Source of the DNA: Microbacterium mitrae | GTDB lineage: Bacteria > Actinomycetota > Actinomycetes > Actinomycetales > Microbacteriaceae | Assembly (NCBI RefSeq): GCF_008017445.1 | Contig: NZ_VRSW01000001.1 | Location: 1,116,001-1,180,000 of the forward strand | Direction: 5' to 3' | DNA: 64,000 nt | In this document: piece after piece, positions 1-8,317 of the stretch | Layout of the letters: every line of letters starts with the position of its first letter | How positions within the stretch are numbered: the first letter of the stretch is position 1 | Notes under the pieces: model-generated | The model's input: the letters and a program-made list of their open reading frames with translations, nothing else | What the model was told of the DNA's origin: nothing | Databases searched by the model: none | Made by a program: the position numbers and the translations under genes

Positions 1-622
1 GCATGGTGCGCTGGTGATTCTGGATGAGGTGCTCACCGGGTTCCGCGTCAGCACCGCCGGCTGGTGGGGACTGGAGCGTACCGACGGCGCCATCTGGCGG
101 CCCGACATCGTGACCTTCGGCAAGGTCATCGGCGGCGGCATGCCTCTTGCCGGTCTCGGCGGCCGCGCCGAGATCATGGACCAGCTCGCGCCCCTCGGGC
201 CCGTGTATCAGGCCGGAACCCTCAGCGGAAACCCGCTCGCCGTTGCCGCGGGCATCGCCACGCTGCGTCTGGCCGACGCCGCCGTCTACGAGCGGGTCGA
301 TCACGCGGCTGCCGTCGTGGCTTCGTCGCTCAGCGAGGCGTTAGAAGACGAGGGTGTCGAGCACGTCATTTCCCACGCCGGCAACCTGTTCTCGCTCGCG
401 TTCCGCTCTGGTTCCATCACCAACTACGACGAAGCACGCGAGCAAGAAGCCTGGCGCTACCCGGCGTTCTTCCACGCCATGCGCGAGCAGGGCGTCTCGC
501 TACCGCCAAGCGTTTTCGAGGCGTGGTTCTTGACCGCCGCGCACGACGATGCCGCGATCGAGCACATCGTCTCGGCGCTACCCGCCGCGGCCCGCGCCGC
601 CGCCGAAGCCGAGCACGCATAG
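1..622 (+). CDS. hemL: Glutamate-1-semialdehyde 2,1-aminomutase, C-terminal part
   Basis: PLP enzyme converting glutamate-1-semialdehyde to 5-aminolevulinate in the C5 route to heme; cytosolic. The frame is already open at base 2 with [15 protein letters not shown], the conserved cofactor-domain block, so the gene begins left of the window. About 206 of the usual 430-450 residues are present. [10 protein letters not shown] contains the Lys expected to bind PLP, and [13 protein letters not shown] follows as in the family. The stop at 620-622 lies 37 bp from the end of a convergent hydrolase gene, with a perfect palindrome in the gap. Heme supply fits the cytochrome c maturation genes at 24-28 kb. 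Identification is firm; only the N-terminus is missing. Confidence 0.95.
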   Translation, partial: HGALVILDEVLTGFRVSTAGWWGLERTDGAIWRPDIVTFGKVIGGGMPLAGLGGRAEIMDQLAPLGPVYQAGTLSGNPLAVAAGIATLRLADAAVYERVDHAAAVVASSLSEALEDEGVEHVISHAGNLFSLAFRSGSITNYDEAREQEAWRYPAFFHAMREQGVSLPPSVFEAWFLTAAHDDAAIEHIVSALPAAARAAAEAEHA

Positions 623-632
623 CCCGCGCCGC

Positions 633-650
633 CGTGGTTCCGGAACCACG
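633..650. repeat. Palindrome of two fused octamers between convergent genes
   Basis: CGTGGTTCCGGAACCACG is a perfect 18-bp palindrome made of head-to-head TGGTTCCG and CGGAACCA. It fills most of the 37-bp gap between hemL and the convergent hydrolase gene, so it could fold as a hairpin in either transcript. There is no T-run, so classical intrinsic termination is uncertain. The same palindrome recurs three times in repeat array A. Confidence 0.8.
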
Positions 651-659
651 TGCGCGTCG

Positions 660-1679
660 TTAGGGGCGGAGCATGTGGTCGACCCAGCGGCCGAGGGTCG
701 CGTAAGCGTCGTCGCGGGCCGCTCGGTTGGAGAGGAAGACGTCGTGCAGCGCGCCGTCAATACGCTCAATGGTGACCGAGCGGCCGAGCTTGAGCGACGC
801 CTTCGCGATGTCGTCGACCACCAAGACCGTGTCTGAGGTGAGAGCTTCGGCTGACCAGCGCACGCCGATCCAGGTGCGCTGCGACAGCATGACGCACACC
901 GGCACGTCGATGCCGAGGCCCGCCTCAACGGTGTGCTGGCCGGTCACGATCGCGTTGAGCCATCCGGCATGAACCGGCATGGTGCGTTCCGGGCGCCAAT
1001 CGAGATTGATCTCGTACGCGTCGTCGGCAACCGCCACCTCACGCTGCGCGCGTGAATAAAAGCCGAGGTCAACCTGCGGGCCGACATCCATCGGGCGCAC
1101 CTTCGCGGTCAGCTGCAAGAACGCCGCGACCGCCTGACGGGTGATTCCGGTGATCTGCAATTCCAGCCAGGGGCTGTTGAGCACGACGGCGCTGGCGACG
1201 CCGGCATGGCGGGCAGCCCACAGCGACAGCGTGAGACCGCCGGTGGAGTGCCCCATCAGCACCAGTCGTCGGTCGGCGCGGGCACGGTCGGTCTTAAACC
1301 CCATCGCCGCCAGTGCCGCCGCGATGTCTTCGTCGTAGGTGGTGAGATCGGTGATGAAACCCGGTGTTTGCCCGGGCCGCAACGATCGCCCGTATTTGCG
1401 CAGATCGAGGGCGTAGAAGTTGGCGCCACGGTCGGTCCAAAACTGCGCGAGGCGACGCTGAAAGAAGTAGTCGCTCCAGCCGTGCACGTAGAGCACATCG
1501 ACGTCGGTCAGTTCGCGCTGATCGCCCGCCAGCCGTCGCCACCAGGTCGATGGCGCTGCCAGCGAGCGCACGAGCGTCGCAACGACCTCGCCCTCGTTGT
1601 CTTCGCCCAGCGGCAGTGTCGTCTGCTCAAATGGCGCGCCGAGAATATCCGGCTTCCAGTCCCACATGCCTTCGACCAT
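660..1679 (-). CDS. Alpha/beta hydrolase (serine hydrolase, lysophospholipase-like)
   Basis: A 339-residue alpha/beta-hydrolase fold protein with no signal peptide. LYVHGWSD (about residues 63-70) supplies the oxyanion HG motif, GHSTGG (143-148) is the nucleophile elbow with Ser145, and GALHDVF near the C-terminus gives the likely catalytic His. The overall pattern resembles cytosolic lysophospholipase or monoacylglycerol-lipase-type hydrolases, but the substrate cannot be read from the sequence. It is convergent with hemL and lies downstream of the ferredoxin reductase gene on the same strand, about 70 bp away. The ATG start gives a natural N-terminus; a GTG or later Met cannot be excluded. 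Confidence 0.8.
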   Translation of the reverse strand: MVEGMWDWKPDILGAPFEQTTLPLGEDNEGEVVATLVRSLAAPSTWWRRLAGDQRELTDVDVLYVHGWSDYFFQRRLAQFWTDRGANFYALDLRKYGRSLRPGQTPGFITDLTTYDEDIAAALAAMGFKTDRARADRRLVLMGHSTGGLTLSLWAARHAGVASAVVLNSPWLELQITGITRQAVAAFLQLTAKVRPMDVGPQVDLGFYSRAQREVAVADDAYEINLDWRPERTMPVHAGWLNAIVTGQHTVEAGLGIDVPVCVMLSQRTWIGVRWSAEALTSDTVLVVDDIAKASLKLGRSVTIERIDGALHDVFLSNRAARDDAYATLGRWVDHMLRP

Positions 1680-1751
1680 ACGAGAGAACCCGTCAAGTGC
1701 GAAGCCGACACGAGATTCACGGCTCGCCGTGATCTCCGACGGCGGTGCGGG

Positions 1752-3140
1752 CTACTTCGCGGGGCGGGTGAGATCGCGCGAGACGCTCACCATTTCTTCG
1801 CGCGGAACCACCTTGACTCGGGCACGCTCGTGCGGTTCGCCGAGGCTCACTTCGTGCGCGTCGAGACGGTGCCAACCGTCAAGGTCGGTCCACTGCACTC
1901 CGCGGCTTTCCAGCAGCGCGGTGACGGCTTCTTCTTCCGGGTGTTCCGGGTGCCACCACGAGCCCTGGTCGTTGATGAGGTGACGAACCGTCTCCATCGC
2001 GTCTGACTTGGTGTGACCGATCAGGCCAACGGGGCCACGCTTGATCCAGCCCGTTGCGTACAAACCGGGAACGCGCTCGTTCGAGTCTTTGCGCAGCACC
2101 TGACCCTCGTGGTTGGGGATCACGCCGTGCTTCTTGTCGAACGGAACGCCCTCCAAGGGGGATCCGAAGTAGCCGATGGCGCGGTACAGCTGCTGAATCG
2201 GAACCTCGCGAAGCTCGCCGGTGCCGACAACGCCGCCCTCGCCGTCTGGACGGGTGCGCTCGTAGACGAAACCGGAGACCCGGCCGTTCTCGTCGGTCTT
2301 GACCTCGATGGGCTTGGCGTAGAAGTGCAGGTGCAAACGGCGTGAGGCCTCGCCTCCGGCGTTGTTCGCACCCGGACGCTGACGCCACGACTGCAGCACG
2401 CGGTCGATGACCATGACCTGCTTGTTGCTAGCAACGGCGGTCTTGGCGGCTTCGTCGTACTCGAAGTCTTCGTCGTAGACGACCATGTCGACATCGCGCA
2501 GCTCGCCCAGTTCGCGCAGCTCAAGAGGCGTGAACTTGACCGATGTCGGTCCGCGGCGACCGAAGACGTGTACGTCGGTGATCGGGCTCTTCGCAAGCCC
2601 CTGGTAGACGTTGTCCGGAACCTCGGTGACCAGAAGATCTTCGGCATGCTTTGCGAGCATGCGGGCGACATCAAGCGCGACGTTGCCGTTGCCGACGACG
2701 GCAACGGATTCGCCGTCGAGGGTCCACTCCCGCGGAACATCGGGGTGGCCATCAAACCAGCTCACGAAGTCTGCGGCACCGTATGAGCCGGCGGCGTCGA
2801 TGCCGGGGATGTTGAGCGAGGTGTCGCGCACCGCACCGGTCGCGAAGATCACCGCGTTGTAGTGCTTCTTCAGGTCATCGAGCGTGATGTCGGTGCCGAA
2901 GTGGACGTTGCCGAACAGGCGAATGTCGCCGCGGTCGAGCACGTCGCGCAGCGCATTGATGATGCCCTTGATGCGCGGGTGATCGGGGGCGACGCCGTAG
3001 CGAACCAGACCGTACGGCGCCGGAAGACCCTCGAAGAGGTCAATCGAGACGTCGAACTTACGCTCGGCCTTCAGCAGAATGTCAGCAGCGTAAATGCCAG
3101 CGGGGCCAGCGCCCACGATCGCAAGCCTGAGCTTGGTCAT
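1752..3140 (-). CDS. fprA: Ferredoxin-NADP+ reductase (adrenodoxin-reductase type, FprA-like)
   Basis: FAD enzyme passing electrons between NADPH and ferredoxin; cytosolic. The N-terminus LAIVGAGPAGIYAAD (GxGxxG at residues 10-15) binds FAD. PYGLVRYGVAPDHPRIK is diagnostic of the adrenodoxin-reductase family, and VVGNGNVALDVARML at about residue 150 is the NADP-binding Rossmann motif. At 462 residues it matches mycobacterial FprA in length and lacks the extra N-terminal ferredoxin domain of FprB. The ATG has AAGGAA-type spacing upstream. It stands alone between the hydrolase and the polyprenyl synthase, all on the minus strand. It may serve P450s, ferredoxin-dependent desaturases or Fe-S assembly; none is in the window. 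Confidence 0.92.
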   Translation of the reverse strand: MTKLRLAIVGAGPAGIYAADILLKAERKFDVSIDLFEGLPAPYGLVRYGVAPDHPRIKGIINALRDVLDRGDIRLFGNVHFGTDITLDDLKKHYNAVIFATGAVRDTSLNIPGIDAAGSYGAADFVSWFDGHPDVPREWTLDGESVAVVGNGNVALDVARMLAKHAEDLLVTEVPDNVYQGLAKSPITDVHVFGRRGPTSVKFTPLELRELGELRDVDMVVYDEDFEYDEAAKTAVASNKQVMVIDRVLQSWRQRPGANNAGGEASRRLHLHFYAKPIEVKTDENGRVSGFVYERTRPDGEGGVVGTGELREVPIQQLYRAIGYFGSPLEGVPFDKKHGVIPNHEGQVLRKDSNERVPGLYATGWIKRGPVGLIGHTKSDAMETVRHLINDQGSWWHPEHPEEEAVTALLESRGVQWTDLDGWHRLDAHEVSLGEPHERARVKVVPREEMVSVSRDLTRPAK

Positions 3141-3211
3141 TCGGTTCCTTCCTGCGGTGAGCGTTGCTCACGAATTCTGAGCGCGAGAGTACTTCTCGCC
3201 CCGGAGTCTTG

Positions 3212-4273
3212 CTAGGCCGAACGGTCTACGACGGCGTCGGCAAATCGAGTGAGCGCTTCGCGCACGGCCCCAGAGGGAAGTACGCTCAGCGCTGCGACGG
3301 CCTCATTGGACCATGCCCGCGCAAGCGCGGTGGTCTGGAGAGTGACATCGTGCATACGCAATTCTTCCAGAGCCTCATCAAGAATTGCTGGGTCTGCACC
3401 TGCGGCAATCTCTGCCACTCCGGCATCGATGCGCGATTTCAGGGCGCGAGAAGCATCATCGGTAGCCGTCCCGAGCAGTAGGTACGGCATGGTGACGACG
3501 CCGGCCCGGAGGTCGGTACCGGGAACCTTGCCCGTCTTCTCCGGATCGGCCGAGAGGTCAATGACATCGTCTTGGAGCTGAAAGGCCACACCAACCTTTT
3601 CACCAAACTCCACGACGGCCGCTTCGTACGCCTCGGGGGCGTTGGAGAAGATCACACCGCACTGCGCGGCGGCCGCGATCAGCGAGCCGGTCTTGTCGGC
3701 AAGCACCTGCAGGTAGAACGCGATCTCGTCGTCGCCCTCCTGCGGGCCGACCGTCTCATGCATCTGACCGATGACGAGGCGTTCAAAGGTGTCGGCCTGC
3801 AGCTGCATGGCGCGTTCACCGCGCTTGGACATGAGCTGGCTGGCGCGAGAAAACAGCAGATCTCCGGTGAGAATGGCGATGTTATTGCCCCACACCTGGT
3901 GTGCGCTCGGCACCCCGCGGCGCTTGTCAGAAGAGTCCATGACATCGTCGTGGTACAGCGAACCCAGGTGGGTCATCTCCAAAGCCTTGGCGGAGTCGAT
4001 CACGCCATCTGTGGTTCCGTCGCCCAACTGCGCTGTCAGCAGCACGAGCATCGGGCGCAGACGCTTACCACCCGCCTCCAGCAGGTAGCGGCTCGCCGAG
4101 TCGGCCAGCCGGTCGGTCATCCGCAAATCAATGGCCAGCTCGTCTTCAACACGATCGAGGCCGTCTTCGATGGCCGCGAGCAGCTTACGCGAGCGCGGTC
4201 CTACGAAAATGCGGTCGCTCAGGCCAAGGCGGTTCGCCATACGGGAACCGGGCACGGAAGGGCTCGGAGTCAC
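3212..4273 (-). CDS. Polyprenyl diphosphate synthase (menaquinone side chain)
   Basis: Trans-isoprenyl diphosphate synthase of 353 residues that extends an allylic diphosphate with IPP. The two aspartate-rich motifs are plain: LYHDDVMDSSDKRR (first DDxxD) and QLQDDVIDLSAD (second). GGKRLRPMLVLL is the conserved substrate-binding block before the first. Its position 10 bp downstream of menG on the same strand, in a region rich in men genes, points to making the menaquinone tail. Chain length cannot be told by eye. The GTG start has a TAGTCT box ending exactly 6 nt upstream, so the gene may be transcribed separately as a leaderless mRNA. Confidence 0.9.
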   Translation of the reverse strand: MTPSPSVPGSRMANRLGLSDRIFVGPRSRKLLAAIEDGLDRVEDELAIDLRMTDRLADSASRYLLEAGGKRLRPMLVLLTAQLGDGTTDGVIDSAKALEMTHLGSLYHDDVMDSSDKRRGVPSAHQVWGNNIAILTGDLLFSRASQLMSKRGERAMQLQADTFERLVIGQMHETVGPQEGDDEIAFYLQVLADKTGSLIAAAAQCGVIFSNAPEAYEAAVVEFGEKVGVAFQLQDDVIDLSADPEKTGKVPGTDLRAGVVTMPYLLLGTATDDASRALKSRIDAGVAEIAAGADPAILDEALEELRMHDVTLQTTALARAWSNEAVAALSVLPSGAVREALTRFADAVVDRSA

Positions 4274-4279
4274 GAAACC

Positions 4280-4285
4280 AGACTA
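4280..4285 (-). promoter_or_regulatory. Putative leaderless -10 box (TAGTCT) of the polyprenyl synthase
   Basis: TAGTCT on the minus strand lies 6 nt upstream of the GTG at 4273 with no Shine-Dalgarno between them, the layout of leaderless actinobacterial promoters. No convincing -35 box is visible. Confidence 0.5.
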
Positions 4286-5035
4286 CCCGTTGCGGGAGGC
4301 TTCGTTCGCGTCGTGCTCAGCGAACGGCTTGGTTGCACGGTGCAGCGCGACGATTCCGAAAGTCAGGTCGCGGTGTGCGACGTTGACCCACCCTGCGGTG
4401 CGAATCCAGGCCGACAGCTTCTGCTGATCGGGCCACGTTGCGATCGACTCGTTGAGGTAGTCGTAAGCGTCGGCGTTCGACGACACCACACGCGCCACCG
4501 TGGGCAGAATCTTGTCGTTGTAGAAGCGGTAGAGCGCACGGAACATGGGGTTGCGCGGCGTAGAAAACTCGCTGATGACGAGCATGCCGCCGGGCTTCGT
4601 CACTCGCAGCATTTCTTGCAGCGCAATGCGTGGTTCCGCGACGTTTCGAAGACCGTAGGAGATGGTGACGGTGTCGAACTCGTCATCGGCGAACGGCAAC
4701 TTCATGGCGTCTGCCTCGACGAAGGTGAGGTTGGCGATATCACCGTGGCGACGCTTGCCCTCCGCGATCATGCCGCGGGAGAAATCGCCGGCGACAACCT
4801 CGGCCCCGCTGCGCGCGAGCACAACGGAGGAGGCGCCAGTGCCGGCGGCGAGGTCGAGAATCTTCTGGCCAGGGCGCGGATCGATGGCCTTCACCGTCGC
4901 CATGCGCCACAGCTTGTCTTGCCCCAGACTCAGCACCGAATTGGTGCGGTCATAGTTGGCTGCGACCTGATCGAACATGCCGCTGACGCGGGCGGGATCC
5001 TTGCCGAGGTCGGCGCGGTTGGGTTCTGGAGTCAC
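4283..5035 (-). CDS. menG: Demethylmenaquinone methyltransferase
   Basis: SAM-dependent C-methyltransferase performing the last step of menaquinone synthesis (UbiE/MenG family), 250 residues. DQVAANYDRTNSVLSLGQD at the N-terminus and ILDLAAGTGASSVVLA (SAM-binding motif I) are typical, as is DEFDTVTISYGLRNV, the UbiE signature region. It lies 10 bp upstream of the prenyl-chain synthase, so chain making and final methylation are linked. The GTG start at 5035 has TAGACT 6 nt upstream and no obvious ribosome site, consistent with a leaderless transcript. Confidence 0.95.
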   Translation of the reverse strand: MTPEPNRADLGKDPARVSGMFDQVAANYDRTNSVLSLGQDKLWRMATVKAIDPRPGQKILDLAAGTGASSVVLARSGAEVVAGDFSRGMIAEGKRRHGDIANLTFVEADAMKLPFADDEFDTVTISYGLRNVAEPRIALQEMLRVTKPGGMLVISEFSTPRNPMFRALYRFYNDKILPTVARVVSSNADAYDYLNESIATWPDQQKLSAWIRTAGWVNVAHRDLTFGIVALHRATKPFAEHDANEASRNG

Positions 5036-5041
5036 CCATCG

Positions 5042-5047
5042 AGTCTA
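5042..5047 (-). promoter_or_regulatory. Putative leaderless -10 box (TAGACT) of menG
   Basis: TAGACT on the minus strand ends 6 nt before the GTG at 5035. The short spacing and lack of a Shine-Dalgarno suggest transcription starts at the start codon. Confidence 0.5.
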
Positions 5048-5227
5048 TTGCCCACGCCTGCCGGGCGCCTGAACGCCGGGTTTCTCTGCTGTTGTTGGTG
5101 TCTCGCTCGGGTTGTTGGTGAGACCTTCCTGCGACGAGTACGGGAATTTCCTGCGCAGTTGCGCCCGCCGCGAGCGCCAGGCGGCGCGGAGTCGTACGCT
5201 GATGCCACGCAGCGAAAAGGGGACATT

Positions 5228-5599
5228 ATGCGCACGTTCTTGGCGGTCTTGGTGTTGGGTTCGGCCGTGGCACTTGGCGGGTGCACGCAGCAGACACCCA
5301 CCCCGGCACCCACACTGGTTGAAGTCACGCATTCGCAGTCGAAGGCGATCCCGAACTTCGATTCGTCTGAGCAGGTCGAGACCGACCCGGAGCGCCTGGC
5401 CGAGTTGCAGGCCCTGATCGCGGAATACGAGTGGGATGGCTCGCAGAAGCAAGACAGTCCAGGGTGCACGGGCGGCACGGGCACCGAGCTGCAGCTTGAG
5501 TGGTCTGACGGAACCACGGATCAGTGGAGCACGTACCGGTGCGACGAGGTTCCCGAGTTTGTGGTGAAGCTGACCGATCTGGTTGGTTCGTGGCGCTAA
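5228..5599 (+). CDS. Small lipoprotein, tandem paralogue 1
   Basis: A 123-residue predicted lipoprotein of unknown function. MRTFLAVLVLGSAVALGGC is a type II signal peptide ending in a lipobox (LGGC). The mature part has DSSEQVETDPERLAELQALI, then LQLEWSDGTTDQW, and ends VKLTDLVGSWR. There is a close paralogue 88 bp downstream. The ATG is preceded by AAAAGGGGA about 6 nt away, a good ribosome site. The mature half carries two Cys residues, after SPG and YR, matched in the paralogue, so a disulfide outside the membrane is plausible. The middle of the gene contains the CGGAACCA octamer as Gly-Thr codons. Confidence 0.8.
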   Translation: MRTFLAVLVLGSAVALGGCTQQTPTPAPTLVEVTHSQSKAIPNFDSSEQVETDPERLAELQALIAEYEWDGSQKQDSPGCTGGTGTELQLEWSDGTTDQWSTYRCDEVPEFVVKLTDLVGSWR

Positions 5600-5687
5600 C
5601 CGGGAGTTTGCTCCAAGGCGTTGCCGCCCGCGAGAGCACATCGAGTCTGCGAACACACGCTAAATACAGCCACACAAAGGGGACACC

Positions 5688-6047
5688 ATGAAAAGGCTTT
5701 TGGCGGTCTGCGCAGTTCTTTCGGTGGTGACGTTGGGCGGATGCGCGCAGCCATCCCCACCAGCCACCCTCACGCAAGCCACGCACACGCAGTACCAGGC
5801 TCTTCCCGACTTCGATGACTCGGAACAGGTCGAGACCGACCCGGGGAGACTAGCCGAGTTGCAAACTCTGCTGGAGAAGTACGACCCGGCCGCGGCCTCG
5901 GGCGAGCCCTGCCCGGGCGGCATCAGCACACGCCTGGAGCTGGAATGGTCAGACGGAACCAGGGAGCTGTTGCAGACCGAAACATGCGGCGCCGAGACGC
6001 CCCAGTTTGTGACGGAGCTGACCGATCTGATTGCTTCCTGGCGCTAA
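5688..6047 (+). CDS. Small lipoprotein, tandem paralogue 2
   Basis: A 119-residue lipoprotein, evidently a duplicate of the gene just upstream. MKRLLAVCAVLSVVTLGGC is the signal peptide with lipobox LGGC. The mature chain repeats the paralogue pattern: DFDDSEQVETDPGRLAELQ, RLELEWSDGTREL and TELTDLIASWR, plus two conserved Cys residues (EPC, ETC). An AAAGGGGA ribosome site precedes the ATG. Function is unknown; surface exposure follows from the lipobox. The most divergent part is between residues 60 and 75, so the flanks, not the linker, carry the family signature. Confidence 0.8.
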   Translation: MKRLLAVCAVLSVVTLGGCAQPSPPATLTQATHTQYQALPDFDDSEQVETDPGRLAELQTLLEKYDPAAASGEPCPGGISTRLELEWSDGTRELLQTETCGAETPQFVTELTDLIASWR

Positions 6048-6102
6048 CGCGGCGACGCATAGGCCGGGCTGATCGTTCGGCGGCCTGTGCAGCGCACGGC
6101 GG

Positions 6103-6108
6103 TAGGCT
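6103..6108 (+). promoter_or_regulatory. Putative leaderless -10 box (TAGGCT) of menF
   Basis: TAGGCT ends 6 nt before the GTG at 6115 with no Shine-Dalgarno between, so menF is probably translated from a leaderless mRNA. Confidence 0.5.
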
Positions 6109-6114
6109 GGTGGG

Positions 6115-7362
6115 GTGACTGCTGCGGATTCGCCTGCCCTCGTGCGCGTCGTTTCTCGACCGACGATGCGGGTAGATGAACTGCTCACCCTGACCGCCCC
6201 CGACGCGCCGCTCTCATGGTGGCGGCGCGGCGACGGCTTCGTGGGGTTCGGGGTGGCTGCGACGCTCACCGCCACCGGACCGCAGCGCACGCGTGAGCTC
6301 GCACGGCTGTGGCGCGAGTACGTCGCGACGGCCGAGGTTGACGACGCTGTCGGGGTTGCCGGTTCTGGCCTCGTCGCATTTGGTGCGATTGCGTTTGACG
6401 ATGAATCAGCGGCGCAGAGCACGCTCATTGTCCCGCGCGTGATCGTCGGCCAGCGCGGTGACATCGCGTGGATCACCACCGTCACTCCCCACGGCGCTGC
6501 AGCACAGGTTCCGGTCGAGACGCCATTTGGCGACTACTGGCCAGCGACGCTCGGCCCGGGCCTACTCACCCCCGAGGGCTATCAGCAAGCCGTGCGCGAT
6601 GGGCTCACCGCCATCGCCGAAGGCGTTGTTGGCAAGGTCGTATTGGCGCGAGACATCGTTGGAACCATCCCCGCGGACGCAGACCTTCGCCGCCTGTCGC
6701 GCGCGTTGCAGGCTGGGTACCCGGACTGCTGGAACTTTGCCGTCGATGGCCTCATCGGCGCATCACCCGAGACGCTCGTGACCGTGTCGAAGGGGCGGTT
6801 GACGGCGCGCGTGCTTGCCGGAACCGCGTCGCGCGGCGCTGACGCCGACGCCGATACCGCAGCTGCCACCGCGCTGGCGACGTCACAAAAAGATCAGGAC
6901 GAGCATCGCTACGCGGTAGCCAGCGTCACGACAGCGCTCGCCGCGCACACGACGGCGCTCGCGGCGAGCGAGCAGCCGTTCATGCTCAAACTGCCCAATG
7001 TGTGGCACCTTGCTACCGATATTGAGGCGACCCTCGGCGAGAGCGAGTCCAGCCTTGACCTGGTGGCGGTGCTGCACCCGACGGCCGCGGTGGCGGGCAC
7101 GCCAACGGCCGCCGCATTGCAGGTCATTCGAGACATCGAGCCGTTTGATCGCCACCGATATGCCGGGCCGGTCGGGTGGATCGATGCCGCCGGCGACGGC
7201 GAATGGGCCATCGCCCTGCGATGCGCACAGTTCGAGCCGGCCGACGATCACATCGCGGTGACGGCGCACGCCGGTGCGGGCATTGTGGCCGGCAGCGATC
7301 CCGAAAAAGAAATGCTCGAGACCCGGGTGAAGTTTCGCCCCATCATCGACGCCATCGCGTAG
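6115..7362 (+). CDS. menF: Isochorismate synthase
   Basis: Mg-dependent chorismate-utilising enzyme that opens the menaquinone pathway by converting chorismate to isochorismate. At 415 residues it has the family length. Visible blocks are GKVVLARDIVG, IGASPETLVTVSKGRL and VLAGTASRG in the chorismate-binding domain, then LHPTAAVAGTPTAAAL and FDRHRYAGPVGWIDAAGDGEWAIALRC limited here to known family order, and AGAGIVAGSDPEKE near the end. The residues around RYAGPVG are shared with salicylate and anthranilate synthases, but the menaquinone setting favours MenF. The GTG start is chosen for its leaderless -10 spacing. Confidence 0.92.
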   Translation: MTAADSPALVRVVSRPTMRVDELLTLTAPDAPLSWWRRGDGFVGFGVAATLTATGPQRTRELARLWREYVATAEVDDAVGVAGSGLVAFGAIAFDDESAAQSTLIVPRVIVGQRGDIAWITTVTPHGAAAQVPVETPFGDYWPATLGPGLLTPEGYQQAVRDGLTAIAEGVVGKVVLARDIVGTIPADADLRRLSRALQAGYPDCWNFAVDGLIGASPETLVTVSKGRLTARVLAGTASRGADADADTAAATALATSQKDQDEHRYAVASVTTALAAHTTALAASEQPFMLKLPNVWHLATDIEATLGESESSLDLVAVLHPTAAVAGTPTAAALQVIRDIEPFDRHRYAGPVGWIDAAGDGEWAIALRCAQFEPADDHIAVTAHAGAGIVAGSDPEKEMLETRVKFRPIIDAIA

Positions 7363-7460
7363 ATTCTGTCATCGCGCGGGTGCGTCGGTTCTGTGCCGGT
7401 GGTTCCGCTCGTCACCCTCTGCGGTGTTCCGCTAGCCACGGTGGCGGCGCGCGTGGGACG

Positions 7461-7895
7461 ATGGCCGACGTGAGCGGTGACCTCGGAACTCTGGTGTTGC
7501 TGCGTCGTGCTCGCGATCGCATCGATCGGGAGTTTGCGCAGCCGCTCGACGTTGAGCAGTTGGCGCGGGGCGCGCTGATGTCGTCCGGGCATTTCAGTCG
7601 TCAGTTCAAGCTGGCGTTTGGCGAGAGCCCGTACTCGTACCTGATGACGCGGCGCATTGAGCGGGCGATGAGCCTGTTGCGCACCACCGATCTCACCGTG
7701 ACGGAGATTTGTTTCGCTGTCGGTTCGTCGTCGCTTGGCACGTTCAGCACGCGGTTTACCGAACTGGTTGGCGTGTCTCCGAGCGCGTATCGCGAGCGCG
7801 GCGCGAGCGTGGTTCCGGGCATGCTGCCCTGCATTGCGAAGCACGTCAGCAGACCGATCAGAAATCAAGAAGCGACGCCGGTCACGGGGTCGTAG
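7461..7895 (+). CDS. AraC-family transcriptional regulator (DNA-binding domain only)
   Basis: A 144-residue protein consisting almost only of the double helix-turn-helix AraC/XylS domain: LDVEQLARGALMSSGHFSRQ is the first HTH and VTEICFAVGSSSLGTFSTRF the second, followed by GVSPSAYRER. No ligand-binding domain is present, so any effector sensing must be indirect. It ends 3 bp before a VOC-family gene. This AraC plus VOC pairing is common in actinobacteria and suggests that the regulator controls the VOC gene. I chose the ATG at 7461 because the upstream extension in the same frame is unlike any family member. Confidence 0.85.
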   Translation: MADVSGDLGTLVLLRRARDRIDREFAQPLDVEQLARGALMSSGHFSRQFKLAFGESPYSYLMTRRIERAMSLLRTTDLTVTEICFAVGSSSLGTFSTRFTELVGVSPSAYRERGASVVPGMLPCIAKHVSRPIRNQEATPVTGS

Positions 7896-7898
7896 CGT

Positions 7899-8315
7899 GT
7901 GATCATGACCATCAGCATTCACACCAGTTTCCTGCCGCACACCGACGCCGAGGCGTCGCTCGCGTTCTACCGCGATGTGCTCGGGTTCGAGGTGCGCCTC
8001 GATGTGGGGTACGCCGATATGCGTTGGATCACCGTTGGCGCACGCGGTCAAGACACCGCGATCGTGCTGCACCCGGCAACCGTCTCTGGCACCGGACTCA
8101 CCGACGAAGAGTCTGCCGTGCTCGAGCAGATCATCGCGAAGGGCAGCTACTTCGCCATTAACCTCCAAAGCTCCGACCTTGATGCCGACTTCGAGCGCAT
8201 CGCGGGACTCGGCGCCGAGGTCGTACAAGAACCCATCGATCAGGATTACGGCGTGCGCGACGCGGCATTTCGTGACCCCGCGGGCAACCTCATCCGCATG
8301 CAGCAGAAAGGCTAG
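7899..8315 (+). CDS. VOC-superfamily protein (glyoxalase/bleomycin-resistance fold)
   Basis: A 138-residue single-domain member of the vicinal-oxygen-chelate superfamily. TDAEASLAFYRDVLGFEVRLDVG is the first beta-alpha-beta unit, and GVRDAAFRDPAGNLIRMQQ the closing one with the usual D-P-x-G-N motif and a Glu-equivalent region. Metal binding is possible but the full ligand set cannot be assigned by eye. The reaction is unknown; related proteins include dioxygenases, epimerases and drug-binding proteins. Starts are GTG 7899 or ATG 7905. It is preceded by the AraC gene (3 bp) and followed 2 bp later by the DUF1801-like gene, so the three look like one operon. Confidence 0.85.
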   Translation: MIMTISIHTSFLPHTDAEASLAFYRDVLGFEVRLDVGYADMRWITVGARGQDTAIVLHPATVSGTGLTDEESAVLEQIIAKGSYFAINLQSSDLDADFERIAGLGAEVVQEPIDQDYGVRDAAFRDPAGNLIRMQQKG

Positions 8316-8317
8316 TC

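Noticed and set aside
3572..5599. 675-residue plus-strand frame
   Set aside because: It is antisense to the polyprenyl synthase and menG; only its last 123 residues, read from ATG 5228, form a real lipoprotein gene.
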